In this document: one piece after another, positions 1 to 12,289 of the stretch | How the letters are laid out: every line of letters starts with the position of its first letter | Numbering within the stretch: the stretch's first letter is position 1 | Assembly: GCF_003569765.1 (NCBI RefSeq) | Contig: NZ_QXMG01000020.1 | Span: forward strand, 23,872 to 87,871 | Length of the DNA: 64,000 nt | Reading direction: 5' to 3' | Source of the DNA: Caldimonas tepidiphila | Lineage (GTDB): Bacteria > Pseudomonadota > Gammaproteobacteria > Burkholderiales > Burkholderiaceae_C | Notes under the pieces: generated by a model | Told to the model about the DNA's origin: nothing | The model's input: only the letters and a program-made list of their open reading frames with translations | The model's database searches: none | Translations under genes and position numbers: made by a program

Positions 1-807
1 GGCCAGGGCCTGCAGGGCGCGCCCTTCCGCCAGAACAACGACGCGCAGCCGCCGCGCGTCGAGTTCACCGGCGTCGCCGGCCGCGGGGCGCAGCTGCCCG
101 GCGCGACGCTGTTGCCGGGCGAAGGCCTGCCCGGCGCGGTCGACGGCTACGACGCCTGGATGAGCGCGCCGAGCGGCAACGGCGCCTTCGAGACGCGCGC
201 GGTGGCGGGCGCGGGCACGGCCTGGATCGACAACGGCCAGGTGGCCGGGCCGCTCGACAGCGGCTTCGATCGCTACGAGATCCGCTTCACCTCCGCGCAG
301 CGCTACGAGATCCAGCGCTTCGCGGCCGACGGCAGCGCCGGCGAGCCGGTGGAAGGCAACTTCGTCGCCGGCCAGTCGATCGCCGCCGGCGGCATGGCGG
401 TCACGATCGGCGGCGCGCCCGCCGCCGGAGACCGCTTCGAGCTGCGCCCGAGCCGTCCCGAGCTGAGCGTGTTCGACGCGCTCGACCGTGCCATCGAGGG
501 CCTGCGCAAGCCCGGCGCCGGTCACGCCACGCAGACGGTGAGCGCCGGACTGCGCGACGTCGACGCCGTGCTCGGCCGGCTGCTGTCGGTGCGCAGCGTG
601 GTGGGCGATACGCTGCGGCGCATCGACGGCGTCGAGGAGCGGCTCGACGGCACGCGGCTGCAGGCGCAGGTCGAGCGCTCCGAGGCCGAGGATCTCGACC
701 TGCTGCGCGGCATCTCCGACGTCCAGCAGAAGCAGAACAGCTACGAGACGGTGCTCAAGAGCTATGCGCAGGTGAGCCGGCTGTCGCTGTTCCAGTACAT
801 CGCCTGA
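1..807 (+). CDS. flgL: Flagellar hook-associated protein 3 (FlgL), C-terminal part
   Basis: FlgL is the hook-filament junction protein: with FlgK it joins the hook to the flagellin filament outside the cell. The frame is open from base 1, so the gene starts before the window; 268 codons are visible and end in TGA at 805. The C-terminus is the usual flagellin-like amphipathic coiled coil, ending in a stretch like LSLFQYIA, preceded by the helical part around DLLRGISDVQQKQNSYETV. The middle is a beta-rich variable domain. A downstream HDOD protein follows after 44 bp on the same strand. Recognition rests on the flagellin-type C-terminal helix and its typical final residues; flgK probably lies upstream, outside the window. 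Confidence 0.85.
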   Translation, partial: GQGLQGAPFRQNNDAQPPRVEFTGVAGRGAQLPGATLLPGEGLPGAVDGYDAWMSAPSGNGAFETRAVAGAGTAWIDNGQVAGPLDSGFDRYEIRFTSAQRYEIQRFAADGSAGEPVEGNFVAGQSIAAGGMAVTIGGAPAAGDRFELRPSRPELSVFDALDRAIEGLRKPGAGHATQTVSAGLRDVDAVLGRLLSVRSVVGDTLRRIDGVEERLDGTRLQAQVERSEAEDLDLLRGISDVQQKQNSYETVLKSYAQVSRLSLFQYIA

Positions 808-851
808 GCTCGAATCCCGTTCCCCCCCTTGCCCAGAAGGACACCGTTCCG

Positions 852-2048
852 ATGAATCTCGACCTGCTCGGCCTGATCGCGCTGAGCCACGCGCCGGTGG
901 TGGACCGCCAGCGTGCGGTGACGGCGACGCGGCTGACCGTGTCGGTGCTGCGCCACGGCCATGCACCCGCGCCCGAGCTGCTGCTGCAGATGGTGGAGGA
1001 GGTGTGGCCCGCGGGCGGGCTGCCCGTGTCGCTCAACATCCTCAACGAGGCGCTGCTGGCGGCGGTGCTCGAGGCGCGGCTGCCGGCGTCGGTGATGGTG
1101 GAGCTGCCGTCCTTCATGGCCTGCGATCCGGCCTACACGGAACGCATCCGGCTGCTGTACGCGCGCGGCGTGCCGCTGCTGCTGCACGGCCTGCCGCAGG
1201 CGGCGCTGCCGCCCGGCCTGCTCGGCTGCTTCAGGTACTCGGTGATCGAGCTGGCGCACGACCGCCGCATCGACGAGCCGCTGGAGGCGGCCTCGGGCGG
1301 CACGCGCAGCCTGGGCTTCATCCAGAGCGGCGTGCACACGGTGGCCGAGATGGAGGACAGCTTCCGGCGCGGCGCGGTCGCGACGATGGGCTGGCCGATC
1401 GAGGAGGTGCTGTCGGCCGAGGGCCAGCGCCCGGCGCAGCCGGACCTGCAGGCGCTCACGGAGCTGATGCGCCGGGTCGATGCGGGCGAGGACGTCGACA
1501 AGCTCGAGGCGGTGCTCAAGCGCGACCCGAGCCTGGCCTTCCAGCTGATGCGCTACATCAACTCGCCGGCCTTCGGGCTGTCGGTGGAGATCAGCTCCTT
1601 CGGCCACGCGATCATGCTGCTCGGCTACAAGCGGCTCAAGCGCTGGCTGGCGCTGCTGCTGGCCACCGCGAGCCGCGACGCCAACATGCGCCCGCTGATG
1701 TACGCCTCGGTGCGCCGCGGCCTGCTGATGGAGCAGCTGCTGGCGTCGCAGTCGGCCGACGAGGAACTGCGCAGCGAGCTGTTCATCTGCGGCGTGTTCT
1801 CGCTGCTCGACCGCATGTTCCAGCGTTCCTTCTCCGACCTGCTCGGCACGCTGCCGGTGCCCGAGCGGGTGCAGCAGGCGCTGGTGCACGGCAGCGGCCC
1901 CTTCCAGCCCTATCTCGACCTCGCGTGCGCGCTCGAGCAGGACGCCGGCCCGGTGATCGCCGAGCTCGCCGGCCCGCTGATGCTGCCGATGCCCGAGGTC
2001 AATGCCGCGCTGCTGCGCGCGCTGGTGCTCGCGGCGCAGCTCGACTGA
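852..2048 (+). CDS. EAL-like/HDOD domain signalling protein
   Basis: 398 aa. The first ~190 residues look like a degenerate EAL-type fold of the YuxH kind; no intact EAL catalytic signature is visible, so c-di-GMP hydrolysis is unlikely. Residues ~200-390 form an HDOD domain, recognised by the run DPSLAFQLMRYINSPAFG followed by a helix around HAIMLLGYKRLKRWLALLL. HDOD proteins of this type act as regulatory scaffolds in motility and c-di-GMP signalling. The start ATG follows an AAGGACACC ribosome site. It lies directly after flgL, which suggests a motility-related role, but its target cannot be read from sequence. Confidence 0.8.
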   Translation: MNLDLLGLIALSHAPVVDRQRAVTATRLTVSVLRHGHAPAPELLLQMVEEVWPAGGLPVSLNILNEALLAAVLEARLPASVMVELPSFMACDPAYTERIRLLYARGVPLLLHGLPQAALPPGLLGCFRYSVIELAHDRRIDEPLEAASGGTRSLGFIQSGVHTVAEMEDSFRRGAVATMGWPIEEVLSAEGQRPAQPDLQALTELMRRVDAGEDVDKLEAVLKRDPSLAFQLMRYINSPAFGLSVEISSFGHAIMLLGYKRLKRWLALLLATASRDANMRPLMYASVRRGLLMEQLLASQSADEELRSELFICGVFSLLDRMFQRSFSDLLGTLPVPERVQQALVHGSGPFQPYLDLACALEQDAGPVIAELAGPLMLPMPEVNAALLRALVLAAQLD

Positions 2049-2226
2049 GCCGCAAGGACGCCCGGCCGCCGCGCCCGGGGCCGCAGCGCGGCAGTGCCCG
2101 CCGGAAGCCGCTCGGGGAGAATCCGTCCCGCGTAAGGAAGTCATGCCATAAAACGGCCACCACCGGCCGCCGATCCTCGGGCATGCTGTCGCGCGTGCGA
2201 GCGGGTTCGCCCTGCCGCCCGAACTT

Positions 2227-2244
2227 CAGGAGATCCGCATCATC
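2227..2244 (+). promoter_or_regulatory. Strong ribosome site before a possible AUC start of the hybrid kinase
   Basis: CAGGAG at 2227-2232 is followed after six bases by ATC ATC (2239, 2242), in frame with the hybrid kinase. No ATG, GTG or TTG exists in this frame between the stop at 2149 and the GTG at 2341, but the codons from 2239 encode two good hydrophobic segments. Translation may therefore begin at ATC 2239, or the base may be a G-to-C change or error in an original ATG. Confidence 0.4.
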
Positions 2245-2340
2245 GCCCCGCCCCGCCTCGCCCTGGTTTCACTGAGCACCGCCCTCGGGCTGGCGGCGTG
2301 GCTGGTCGCGCTGCAGGGCGCAGGTCCCTGGACGGGCACG

Positions 2341-5752
<3,412 letters not shown>

Positions 5753-5766
<14 letters not shown>

Positions 5767-8032
5767 GCGAGCCGGCGACGAAGCCGACCTGGGTCAGCCG
5801 AGCGTGCTGCTGGTCGACGACGACGAAGTCGGGCTGCTGCTGACCTCGATCGCGCTGCGCGACCGGGGCTTTTCCGTCACCGAGGTGCCGGGCGGTGCCG
5901 CGGCGCTGCGCCTGCTCGCCGGCTGGACGCCCGACATGGTCGTGCTCGATGCGCTGATGCCGGGGATGGACGGCTTCGCGGTGTGCCGCACGATCCGCGC
6001 GACGCCGGGCCTGCAGTCGGTGCCGATCCTGCTGCTGACCGGGCTCGACGACGAGGCCTCGATCCTGCGCGCCTACGAGGCCGGCGCCACCGACTTCTTC
6101 GTCAAGTGCAACCAGTGGAGCCTGCTGGCGGGGCGGCTGCGCTACATGCTGCGCTCGGCGCGCACGCGCCAGGAGCTCGAGCGCAGCAAGGCCAAGCTCG
6201 CGCGCGCGCAGGACCTCGCCCGCATGGGCAGCTTCGACTGGCGAGCGCGCGGCGGGGGCCTCGCGTTCTCCACCGAGGCGCTGCGCGTGCTCGGCCTCGC
6301 GCCCGGCGACGCGCTGGGCCTGCGCGGCGCGCTGCGGCTGGTGTGCGACGAGGCGCGCAGCGGGCTCGTCGCGGTGCTGCGCGAGGTGATGCGCCACCGC
6401 ACCGTGCTGTGCATCGACGTGCCGGTGCGGCTGCGCGACGGCCGCCACCGCGTGCTGCACGTCGAGGCCGAGCCGGAGTTCAGCGAGGCCGGCGCGCTGA
6501 GCAGCTACACCGGCATCGTGCAGGACGTCACAGACCGGCGCATGGCCGAGGACACCATCAAGCACCTCGCCAACTTCGACCCGCTCACCGGGCTGCCGAA
6601 CCGGCGCCAGCTGATCTGGCGCGCCGAGCGCGCGATCGAGCAGGCGCGCCAGGGCGGGCACTCGGTCGGGCTGCTGCTGATCGATCTCGACCGCTTCAAG
6701 GTCATCAACGACACGCTCGGCCACGGCGCCGGCGACGAGCTGCTGGTCGAGGTCGGGCGGCGGCTGCGCGCCTGCGTGCGCCACTCGGACCAGGTGCTCG
6801 ACGCCTCGCTGGACACGCACGGCACGCGCACGCACCGCACGCTCGAGGCGGTGGGCCGGCTCGGCGGCGACGAGTTCGTCGCGCTGCTGCCCGAGATCGA
6901 CGACGAGAAGGAGGGCGAGGCGATCGCGTCGCGCATCCTCGAGGCGCTGCGCGAGCCGGTGCTCGTGGGCGGGCAGGAGTGCTTCGTCACGGCGAGTGTC
7001 GGCATCGCGATGTTCCCGCGCGACGGCCACACCGTCGCCGACCTGCTGCGCAACTCCGACGTCGCGATGTACGCGGCCAAGTCCGAGGGCCGCAACGGCG
7101 CCTCGCCCTACCGCCCGCACCTGGCCGGCAAGGGCCGCGAGAAGCTCGAGCTCGAGAGCGCGCTGCACAAGGCGCTCGAGCGCGGCGAGCTGGTGCTGCA
7201 CTACCAGCCCAAGGTCGACGTGCGCGGCGCGCGCATGGTCGGCGCCGAGGCGCTGATGCGCTGGCAGCGCGGCGGGCGGCTGGTGCCGCCGGCCGACTTC
7301 ATCCCGCTGGCCGAGGAGACCGGCCTGATCACCGAGATGAGCCACTGGGCGATCGGCGAGGCGCTGCGCCAGGCCGACGCCTGGCGGCGCGCCTTCGGCT
7401 TCGACGCCGCGATCGCCGTCAACGTGCCGAGCCGGCTGTTCCAGCGCCCCGACCTCGTCGAGCGCACCGATGCGATGGTGCGCGCGCACGGCCTGTCGCA
7501 CCGCTGCATCGCGCTCGAGATCACCGAGACCGGGCTGATGAAGAACCTGCAGACCGTCATCCCGGCGCTGCGCCGCCTCAACGGCCTCGGCGTGGACATC
7601 TCGATCGACGACTTCGGCACCGGCTACTCGTCGCTGGCCTACCTGACGACGCTGCCGATCCGCGAGGTGAAGATCGACCGCTCCTTCGTGCGCGACCTCG
7701 GCATCACGCCCGAGAGCTCGGCCGTCGTCACCGCGATCATCGCGCTGGCGCGCTCGCTCGGGCTGCGCGTCGTGGCCGAGGGCGTCGAGAGCATGCTGCA
7801 GATGGAGGTGCTGAACCAGCTCGGCTGCAGCGTGATGCAGGGCTTCCTGTTCAGCCGGCCGCTGCCGGCGCCGGCGCTCGAGGACTGGCTGCGCCAGGTG
7901 GTGCTGCCGCGCCAGGCGCCCTGGATCGGTGCGGCCGGCACCGGGGCCGGCGCCGCGACGGGGAGCGAGGCCGCGCGAGCGCAGCCGCAGCCGCAGCCGC
8001 AGCCGCTGGCCCGCGCGCTGCCCGGGGGCTGA
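5753..8032 (+). CDS. Response regulator with PAS, GGDEF and EAL domains
   Basis: 759 aa. The receiver domain (~15-130) has acceptor Asp66 in VVLDALMPG and lacks a DNA-binding output. A PAS-like region (~150-260) precedes a GGDEF domain with an intact GGDEF at 371-375 and an EAL domain with EALMRW at 499. Both c-di-GMP synthesis and hydrolysis motifs are present; which activity dominates is not visible. An unusual ~20-residue insertion sits just before the GGDEF motif. The gene overlaps the end of the hybrid kinase, so the two are translationally coupled and form a probable phosphorelay controlling c-di-GMP. The C-terminus is a Pro/Gln repeat. Confidence 0.92.
7982..8005 (+). repeat. Hexanucleotide tandem repeat (CAGCCG x4)
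   Basis: Four perfect copies of CAGCCG encode alternating Gln-Pro near the C-terminus of the GGDEF-EAL protein. Copy changes would keep the reading frame, so any variation would only alter the length of the flexible tail. Confidence 0.7.
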
Positions 8033-8081
8033 GGGCGGCGCGGACGCCCGCCGCCGCCCGTGCGACGGCCGCGGGGCGGCG

Positions 8082-9005
8082 TCAGCGCTGCGCGTTGGTG
8101 GCGGGCGCGACGGTCGAGGCGGTCACGGCGCTGCCCGTGCGCGGCGCGGCGGCCTGCGGCGGCAGCGGCGTCTGCGCCAGCACCGGCGGCGCCACCATCG
8201 CCGGCGCGAGCTGCTGCATCGCGCCGACCAGGAAGTCGCGCTGCTGCCACACGCTCGCGACGCGGCCGATGCCGCGGCAGACGTCGTCGCCGCTGGCGTT
8301 CGAAGTGTTGGCGAGGATGCCCACCACCACCGCACGGCCGTCCTGCTGCGCGAACAGCGGACCGCCGCTGTCGCCCATGCAGAAGCCCGAGCGGGTCTGG
8401 TCCAGCACGTAGATGCCCTCGCTCTGGCGCACCGAGCCGACCGGGGCGGTGCGCAGGCGGCTGTCGCCCTCGCCGCGGTCGTTGCGCAGCGAGTAGCCGG
8501 TGGCGCCGAAGCCCATCAGGCGCAGGTCCTGCGCGGCGAGCGGGCCGGCCGGCAGCTCCATCGGCACGACACCGGCCGGGAAAGGGCGGTCGATCCGCAC
8601 CACGGCGAGGTCGACGCGCGCGCGCTGCACCGCCGGCAGCGTCGGCGAGTAGTCCGGATGGATCATCGCCTGCTCCACCCGTGCATCGGCGCCCTGCGGG
8701 AACTTCTGGCCGAGGTTCTGCGTGAAGTGCACCTCGATGCGCCGGTTCTCGGCGCGATGCAGGCAGTGCGCCGCGGTGATGGCGAGGTTGGGACCGACGG
8801 GCACCGCAGTGCAGGTGCCGGGGCTGCCGTCGGCGCGCGTGAAGCGCAGCCCGATGCCGTGGCGCGCGATCTCGTCGGCGACGCCGACCTCGCTGCCACC
8901 GACCACGGCCAGGCAGGGGAGGGCGGTCGCGGCCAGCGCGGTCGCCGCCAGCGCGCGGCGCAGCGCCTTGTTCGCCTGAACCTGGAAACCGATCGAGCCC
9001 GACAT
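8082..9005 (-). CDS. Secreted trypsin-like serine protease
   Basis: 307 aa. A basic N-terminus and hydrophobic core (ALAATALAATALPCLA) form a signal peptide, after which VVGG resembles the trypsin-family activated N-terminus. The catalytic triad is visible: His in ITAAHCLH, Asp in DLAVVRI, Ser in MGDSGGPL. It belongs to the S1 family and should act outside the cytoplasm; the substrate is unknown. The C-terminal ~50 residues are Ala/Pro-rich. The start is supported by AAGGGAGAAG 6 bases upstream. The gene is convergent with the GGDEF-EAL regulator. Confidence 0.88.
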   Translation of the reverse strand: MSGSIGFQVQANKALRRALAATALAATALPCLAVVGGSEVGVADEIARHGIGLRFTRADGSPGTCTAVPVGPNLAITAAHCLHRAENRRIEVHFTQNLGQKFPQGADARVEQAMIHPDYSPTLPAVQRARVDLAVVRIDRPFPAGVVPMELPAGPLAAQDLRLMGFGATGYSLRNDRGEGDSRLRTAPVGSVRQSEGIYVLDQTRSGFCMGDSGGPLFAQQDGRAVVVGILANTSNASGDDVCRGIGRVASVWQQRDFLVGAMQQLAPAMVAPPVLAQTPLPPQAAAPRTGSAVTASTVAPATNAQR

Positions 9006-9075
9006 GTACTTCTCCCTTTCGAATGCGATGTATGCCGGCGTCGCAAGAAGACTTGCTGCCGGCGACTCGCATTTC

Positions 9076-9127
9076 GGCCGGGGGGAGGGGGCCCTGAAGG
9101 GGGGAGGAAGGAGGTGGAGCGGGGGGG
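9076..9127 (+). other. G-rich intergenic tract
   Basis: Several runs of five to seven G lie between the protease gene and the chemoreceptor gene (intergenic 9006-9312). The tract could form a G-quadruplex on the plus strand. No gene is supported in this 307-bp stretch. Confidence 0.4.
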
Positions 9128-9312
9128 CGTGAAGGATGTCGCGACAATGCCCGCCCCGTGTCGCGCCCGCGGCCGGGGCGGGGTCCGGCGCGTGTGCGAA
9201 ACCTCACGGCTGTGCCGCGCGCGGCGGTTTCATGCGCCGGCCGGCCGGAGCGGGATCGGATCGCGAGAGGCGGGCGGTGGTCGTCGGGCGGCGGGCCGCC
9301 CGCGCGCCGTTC

Positions 9313-10875
9313 TCAGCCGAGGCGGAAGATCTGCACCGAGCGCATCAGCGTGCCGGAGCGCCGGTTCAGCGCCTCGGACGCCGCGGCCGACTGCTCCACG
9401 AGCGCCGCGTTCTGCTGCGTCACGCTGTCGATGTGCGTGATCGCGTCGTTGACCTGCGCGATGCCGCTGGACTGCTCGGCGGTGGCGTTCGTGATCTGGC
9501 GCACGAGCGCGCTGACCTGGTTGACCGAGCTGACCACGCGCTCGATCGTCTCGCCGGCCGAGGCCACGCGCCGGTTGCCTTCGCCGACCTGCTGGACCGA
9601 GGCGCCGATCAGTTCGCGGATCTCCTTGGCCGCGCCGGAGCTGCGCTGCGCGAGCGCCCGCACCTCGGAGGCCACCACCGCGAAGCCGCGGCCCTGCTCG
9701 CCGGCGCGCGCGGCCTCCACCGCCGCGTTGAGCGCGAGGATGTTGGTCTGGAAGGCGATGCCCTCGATCACCTGGATGATCTCCGACACCCGCTTGGAGG
9801 AGTCGTCGATCGCCTGCATCGTGCGCACGATCTCGCCCACCGCCTGGCCGCCCTGTTCCGCGACCGCGCTGGCCTCGCCGCTGACCGCCGCGACCTCGCG
9901 AGCGGTGTCGGCGGTCTGCTTCACGGTGCTGGTGATCTGCTCCATCGACGACACCGTCTCCTGGAGATTGCTCGCCTGCTGCTCGGTGCGGCTCGACAGG
10001 TCGCCGCTGCCCTGCGCGACGTCGGCGGTGGCAGCGCCGATGCCCCGGACCTCGGCGCGCACGTCCGAGACGATTGCGCGCATGTTCAGGTTGATCAGCC
10101 ACAGCCGGTGCATCAGCGTGCCCAGCACGTCCATCCTGCGGTAGTCGACGTTGCCCGTGAGGTTGCAGCCCGCGATCTCCCCGGCCCACTGGTCGGCCTG
10201 CCGCAGCGGCGTCGTGATGTGGGAGTGGAACCAGGCGAGCAGCACGAGGCAGCCCGCCAGCAGGGTCAGCGCCTGCGCGCCGAGCGCCGTCGCCCCTTGC
10301 AGCCCGAAGACGTGCGGCAGGAAGGAGGCCGCCGACAGCAGCGCCAGCACGATCCCGTAGCGCTGCGTCAGCGACAGCCGGGCGACCCGGCCCGCCACGC
10401 TGTCGAGCAGGCCGGGGCGATGCACCTTGCCGCCCCGCAACTCGACCGTGCGCCGCCCCGAGGCGCGCTCGGCGTTGATCTGCGCGTACAACCGCTCGGT
10501 GTCCCGCACCTGCTCGCGCGTGGGCTTGAGCCGCACCGACATGTAGCCCTTGGGCTTGCCGTTCTCCATCACCGGGGTCACGTTCGCGAGCACCCAGTAG
10601 TGGTCGCCGTCCTTGCGCCGGTTCTTCACCATCCCGGTCCACGGACGCCCGCGCCCGATCGTCGCCCACATGTCCCTGAAGGCTTCCGGCGGCATGTCCG
10701 GGTGGCGCACCATGTTGTGCGGTTGCCCCAGCAACTCCTCGTAGGTGAAACCGCTGGTCTCGACGAAGGCCTGGTTGCAGTGGGTGATGTGGCCCCGGCT
10801 GTCGGTGGTGGACACCAGCATTTCGCCGTCCGGGTACTGGTACTCCCGCTGCGTGACGGGCAGGTTCTGTCTCAT
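9313..10875 (-). CDS. PAS-containing methyl-accepting chemotaxis protein (Aer-like)
   Basis: 520 aa. An N-terminal PAS domain (~10-120, with [17 protein letters not shown] and RHPDMP motifs) resembles the Aer aerotaxis receptor. Two hydrophobic segments (~175-215) form a membrane hairpin, then a HAMP-like linker and a long signalling coiled coil whose tip contains [22 protein letters not shown], the conserved MCP hairpin that binds CheA/CheW. There is no large periplasmic domain, so the cytoplasmic PAS domain is the likely sensor, for example for redox or oxygen through a flavin; that is inference. AAGGAG precedes the start, and a possible sigma-28 promoter lies 72 bp upstream. Confidence 0.93.
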   Translation of the reverse strand: MRQNLPVTQREYQYPDGEMLVSTTDSRGHITHCNQAFVETSGFTYEELLGQPHNMVRHPDMPPEAFRDMWATIGRGRPWTGMVKNRRKDGDHYWVLANVTPVMENGKPKGYMSVRLKPTREQVRDTERLYAQINAERASGRRTVELRGGKVHRPGLLDSVAGRVARLSLTQRYGIVLALLSAASFLPHVFGLQGATALGAQALTLLAGCLVLLAWFHSHITTPLRQADQWAGEIAGCNLTGNVDYRRMDVLGTLMHRLWLINLNMRAIVSDVRAEVRGIGAATADVAQGSGDLSSRTEQQASNLQETVSSMEQITSTVKQTADTAREVAAVSGEASAVAEQGGQAVGEIVRTMQAIDDSSKRVSEIIQVIEGIAFQTNILALNAAVEAARAGEQGRGFAVVASEVRALAQRSSGAAKEIRELIGASVQQVGEGNRRVASAGETIERVVSSVNQVSALVRQITNATAEQSSGIAQVNDAITHIDSVTQQNAALVEQSAAASEALNRRSGTLMRSVQIFRLG

Positions 10876-10946
10876 GTCGCGGCTCCTTGATATGTCGTGG
10901 CGACTTTCGGAAGGCGACGTGCTAGAGACATGCGCTTCCAGCGCAG

Positions 10947-10973
10947 TTATCGCCCTCCCGGAGCGGGACTGAA
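10947..10973 (-). promoter_or_regulatory. Candidate sigma-28 (FliA) promoter of the chemoreceptor gene
   Basis: On the minus strand TTCAGTCC is followed after exactly 11 bases by GGCGATAA. The known FliA consensus is TAAAGTTT-N11-GCCGATAA: the -10 matches 7 of 8, the -35 only about 4 of 8. Position and target (a chemoreceptor) fit; fliA is encoded at 51694-52407. Confidence 0.45.
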
Positions 10974-11092
10974 GACAGATTTTGCAGAAAGATTTACACG
11001 CTTTCCCTCTTGACGCCGCGTGTCGGACGTCTCGTTGCGCCGCGAGGAGGGAAGCGCGCGTGCCGGCGAGAGGAGCCGGGGAGTCTGTACGC

Positions 11093-11347
11093 TCAGCAGT
11101 AGACCAGTTCGAGCGCGGAGGCCTTGCTCTGGTAGACCGCCAGGACCAGCACGCGGAACTCCTGCTTGGAACCGAGGGCCGTCAGCATGCAGGCGCCCGG
11201 TTCGGCCAGACGGCCCGACACCGCCTCGCCCAGGGGCAGTGCGCCGCGCCGGTCGAGCAGTCGGCACACGGCGAACTGGCCGTTGTTGAGCAGGATGCCC
11301 ACCCGGTCGGCGCTGCGGTTGATCTCGGTGACTGTTCCCAGGACCAT
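11093..11347 (-). CDS. Small protein of unknown function
   Basis: 84 aa. The start ATG at 11347 was chosen over an upstream ATG at 11395 because a perfect AGGAGG (11354-11359) sits six bases before it. The sequence begins [20 protein letters not shown] and alternates short hydrophobic and charged stretches, as expected of an all-beta small barrel; there is no signal peptide or membrane segment. I do not recognise a family. It lies upstream of the chemoreceptor on the same strand, 217 bp away, beside a long gene-free stretch. An OB-like fold is a guess. Confidence 0.6.
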   Translation of the reverse strand: MVLGTVTEINRSADRVGILLNNGQFAVCRLLDRRGALPLGEAVSGRLAEPGACMLTALGSKQEFRVLVLAVYQSKASALELVYC

Positions 11348-12177
11348 CTGATGCCTCCTCGTCTTTCTTTGCAGTAGGGACTCCAATGTGTGCAAGGGCC
11401 GCTCCAGTCATTGCAGGCGGCCATGAAGGGGCCGCGCCGACCCGACGAAAAGACGCGACCTGCCTGTTTATGAGTCCGGAAGCGTGAAAAGCTTTAACCC
11501 GATTTTATCGAGGGGAAACTTACGCTCCTCTTAATCGGGATCGTAAGGCAGGCGAGGGCGCATTCCGCTAGGGAAGTCGGCCTTGACAGAAATGGCGAAT
11601 CTGCTCGTGCTTCCCGCCCGGAGGGTCATTTGTCATTCGTGCGGAAAATATTTCCTTGATTGCAAATGTTCTTGAATATTTTTCGTCCGGGCTCGATCCG
11701 GAGACTTCCCGGGGCACACCGGGGGAGGTGAGCGGCCGGGCGAGGGGAGCCCGGGCGAGTGGTCTTCAAGAGGGCAGGGACGGCTTGACGGCCGGCCAGT
11801 CAGTGACTGGGCGCGAAGCTGCAACCGGCCGGCGGTGCAGCGCTGGCGAGCGGCGCAGACCCTCCAGGCAGAATCGTCGACCTCGGGATCGAGGATTTCG
11901 ATTCGATCTTGTGGCGGTTTTCAGGGTCGAGAATGGATGAACATCCCGGGCAAGGAATGTGGCGCCGCCGAGGTAATGGATTTGCCGGGCGATGAGGCTC
12001 GCCAGATATTCATCCCCGGAGAAACAATCCGGAAGGCTTGGTGAAATGGCCGGGGGAATAATCCAGTCGGGGAATCGGGCCGCTGTTTCCGGTGCCTTTC
12101 TGCGGGGGGCGGCTCGGGCTCCAGGAGCGGGTCGCACCCAGCAGGACAAGGTCCCGGCCCGGGCCGTCCGCGGCACT
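11348..12177. other. Long gene-free stretch
   Basis: About 0.9 kb between the small gene and the diguanylate cyclase contains no convincing gene: frames open here lack ribosome sites and plausible protein composition. The part from ~11460 to 11700 is clearly richer in A/T than its surroundings and holds an inverted repeat at 11498-11539. Possible contents are regulatory DNA or a small RNA. Confidence 0.5.
11498..11539. repeat. Inverted repeat, possible stem-loop
   Basis: CCCGATT (11498-11504) pairs with AATCGGG (11533-11539), and inside it GAGG can pair with CCTC, giving a possible extended hairpin. There is no T-run on either side typical of an intrinsic terminator. Confidence 0.4.
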
Positions 12178-12204
12178 TCAGGAAAGGGCAGGCCCGGCCG
12201 ATAA
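12178..12204 (+). promoter_or_regulatory. Candidate sigma-28 promoter of the diguanylate cyclase gene
   Basis: GCCGATAA at 12197-12204 matches the FliA -10 consensus exactly. The expected -35 position, 11 bases upstream, reads TCAGGAAA and matches poorly. The site is 86 bp before the start codon at 12290. Confidence 0.4.
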
Positions 12205-12289
12205 GAGGGCAGTAGGGGCTGTGCAGACGCAGGCGGACGGCGAAAGTCCGGAGTGTCTCACCGTCCCGCTCCGGTCATCGCCATTCGCC

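Noticed and set aside
11583..11611. TTGACA as a sigma-70 promoter
   Set aside because: No acceptable -10 element lies 16-18 bases downstream and no gene follows closely.
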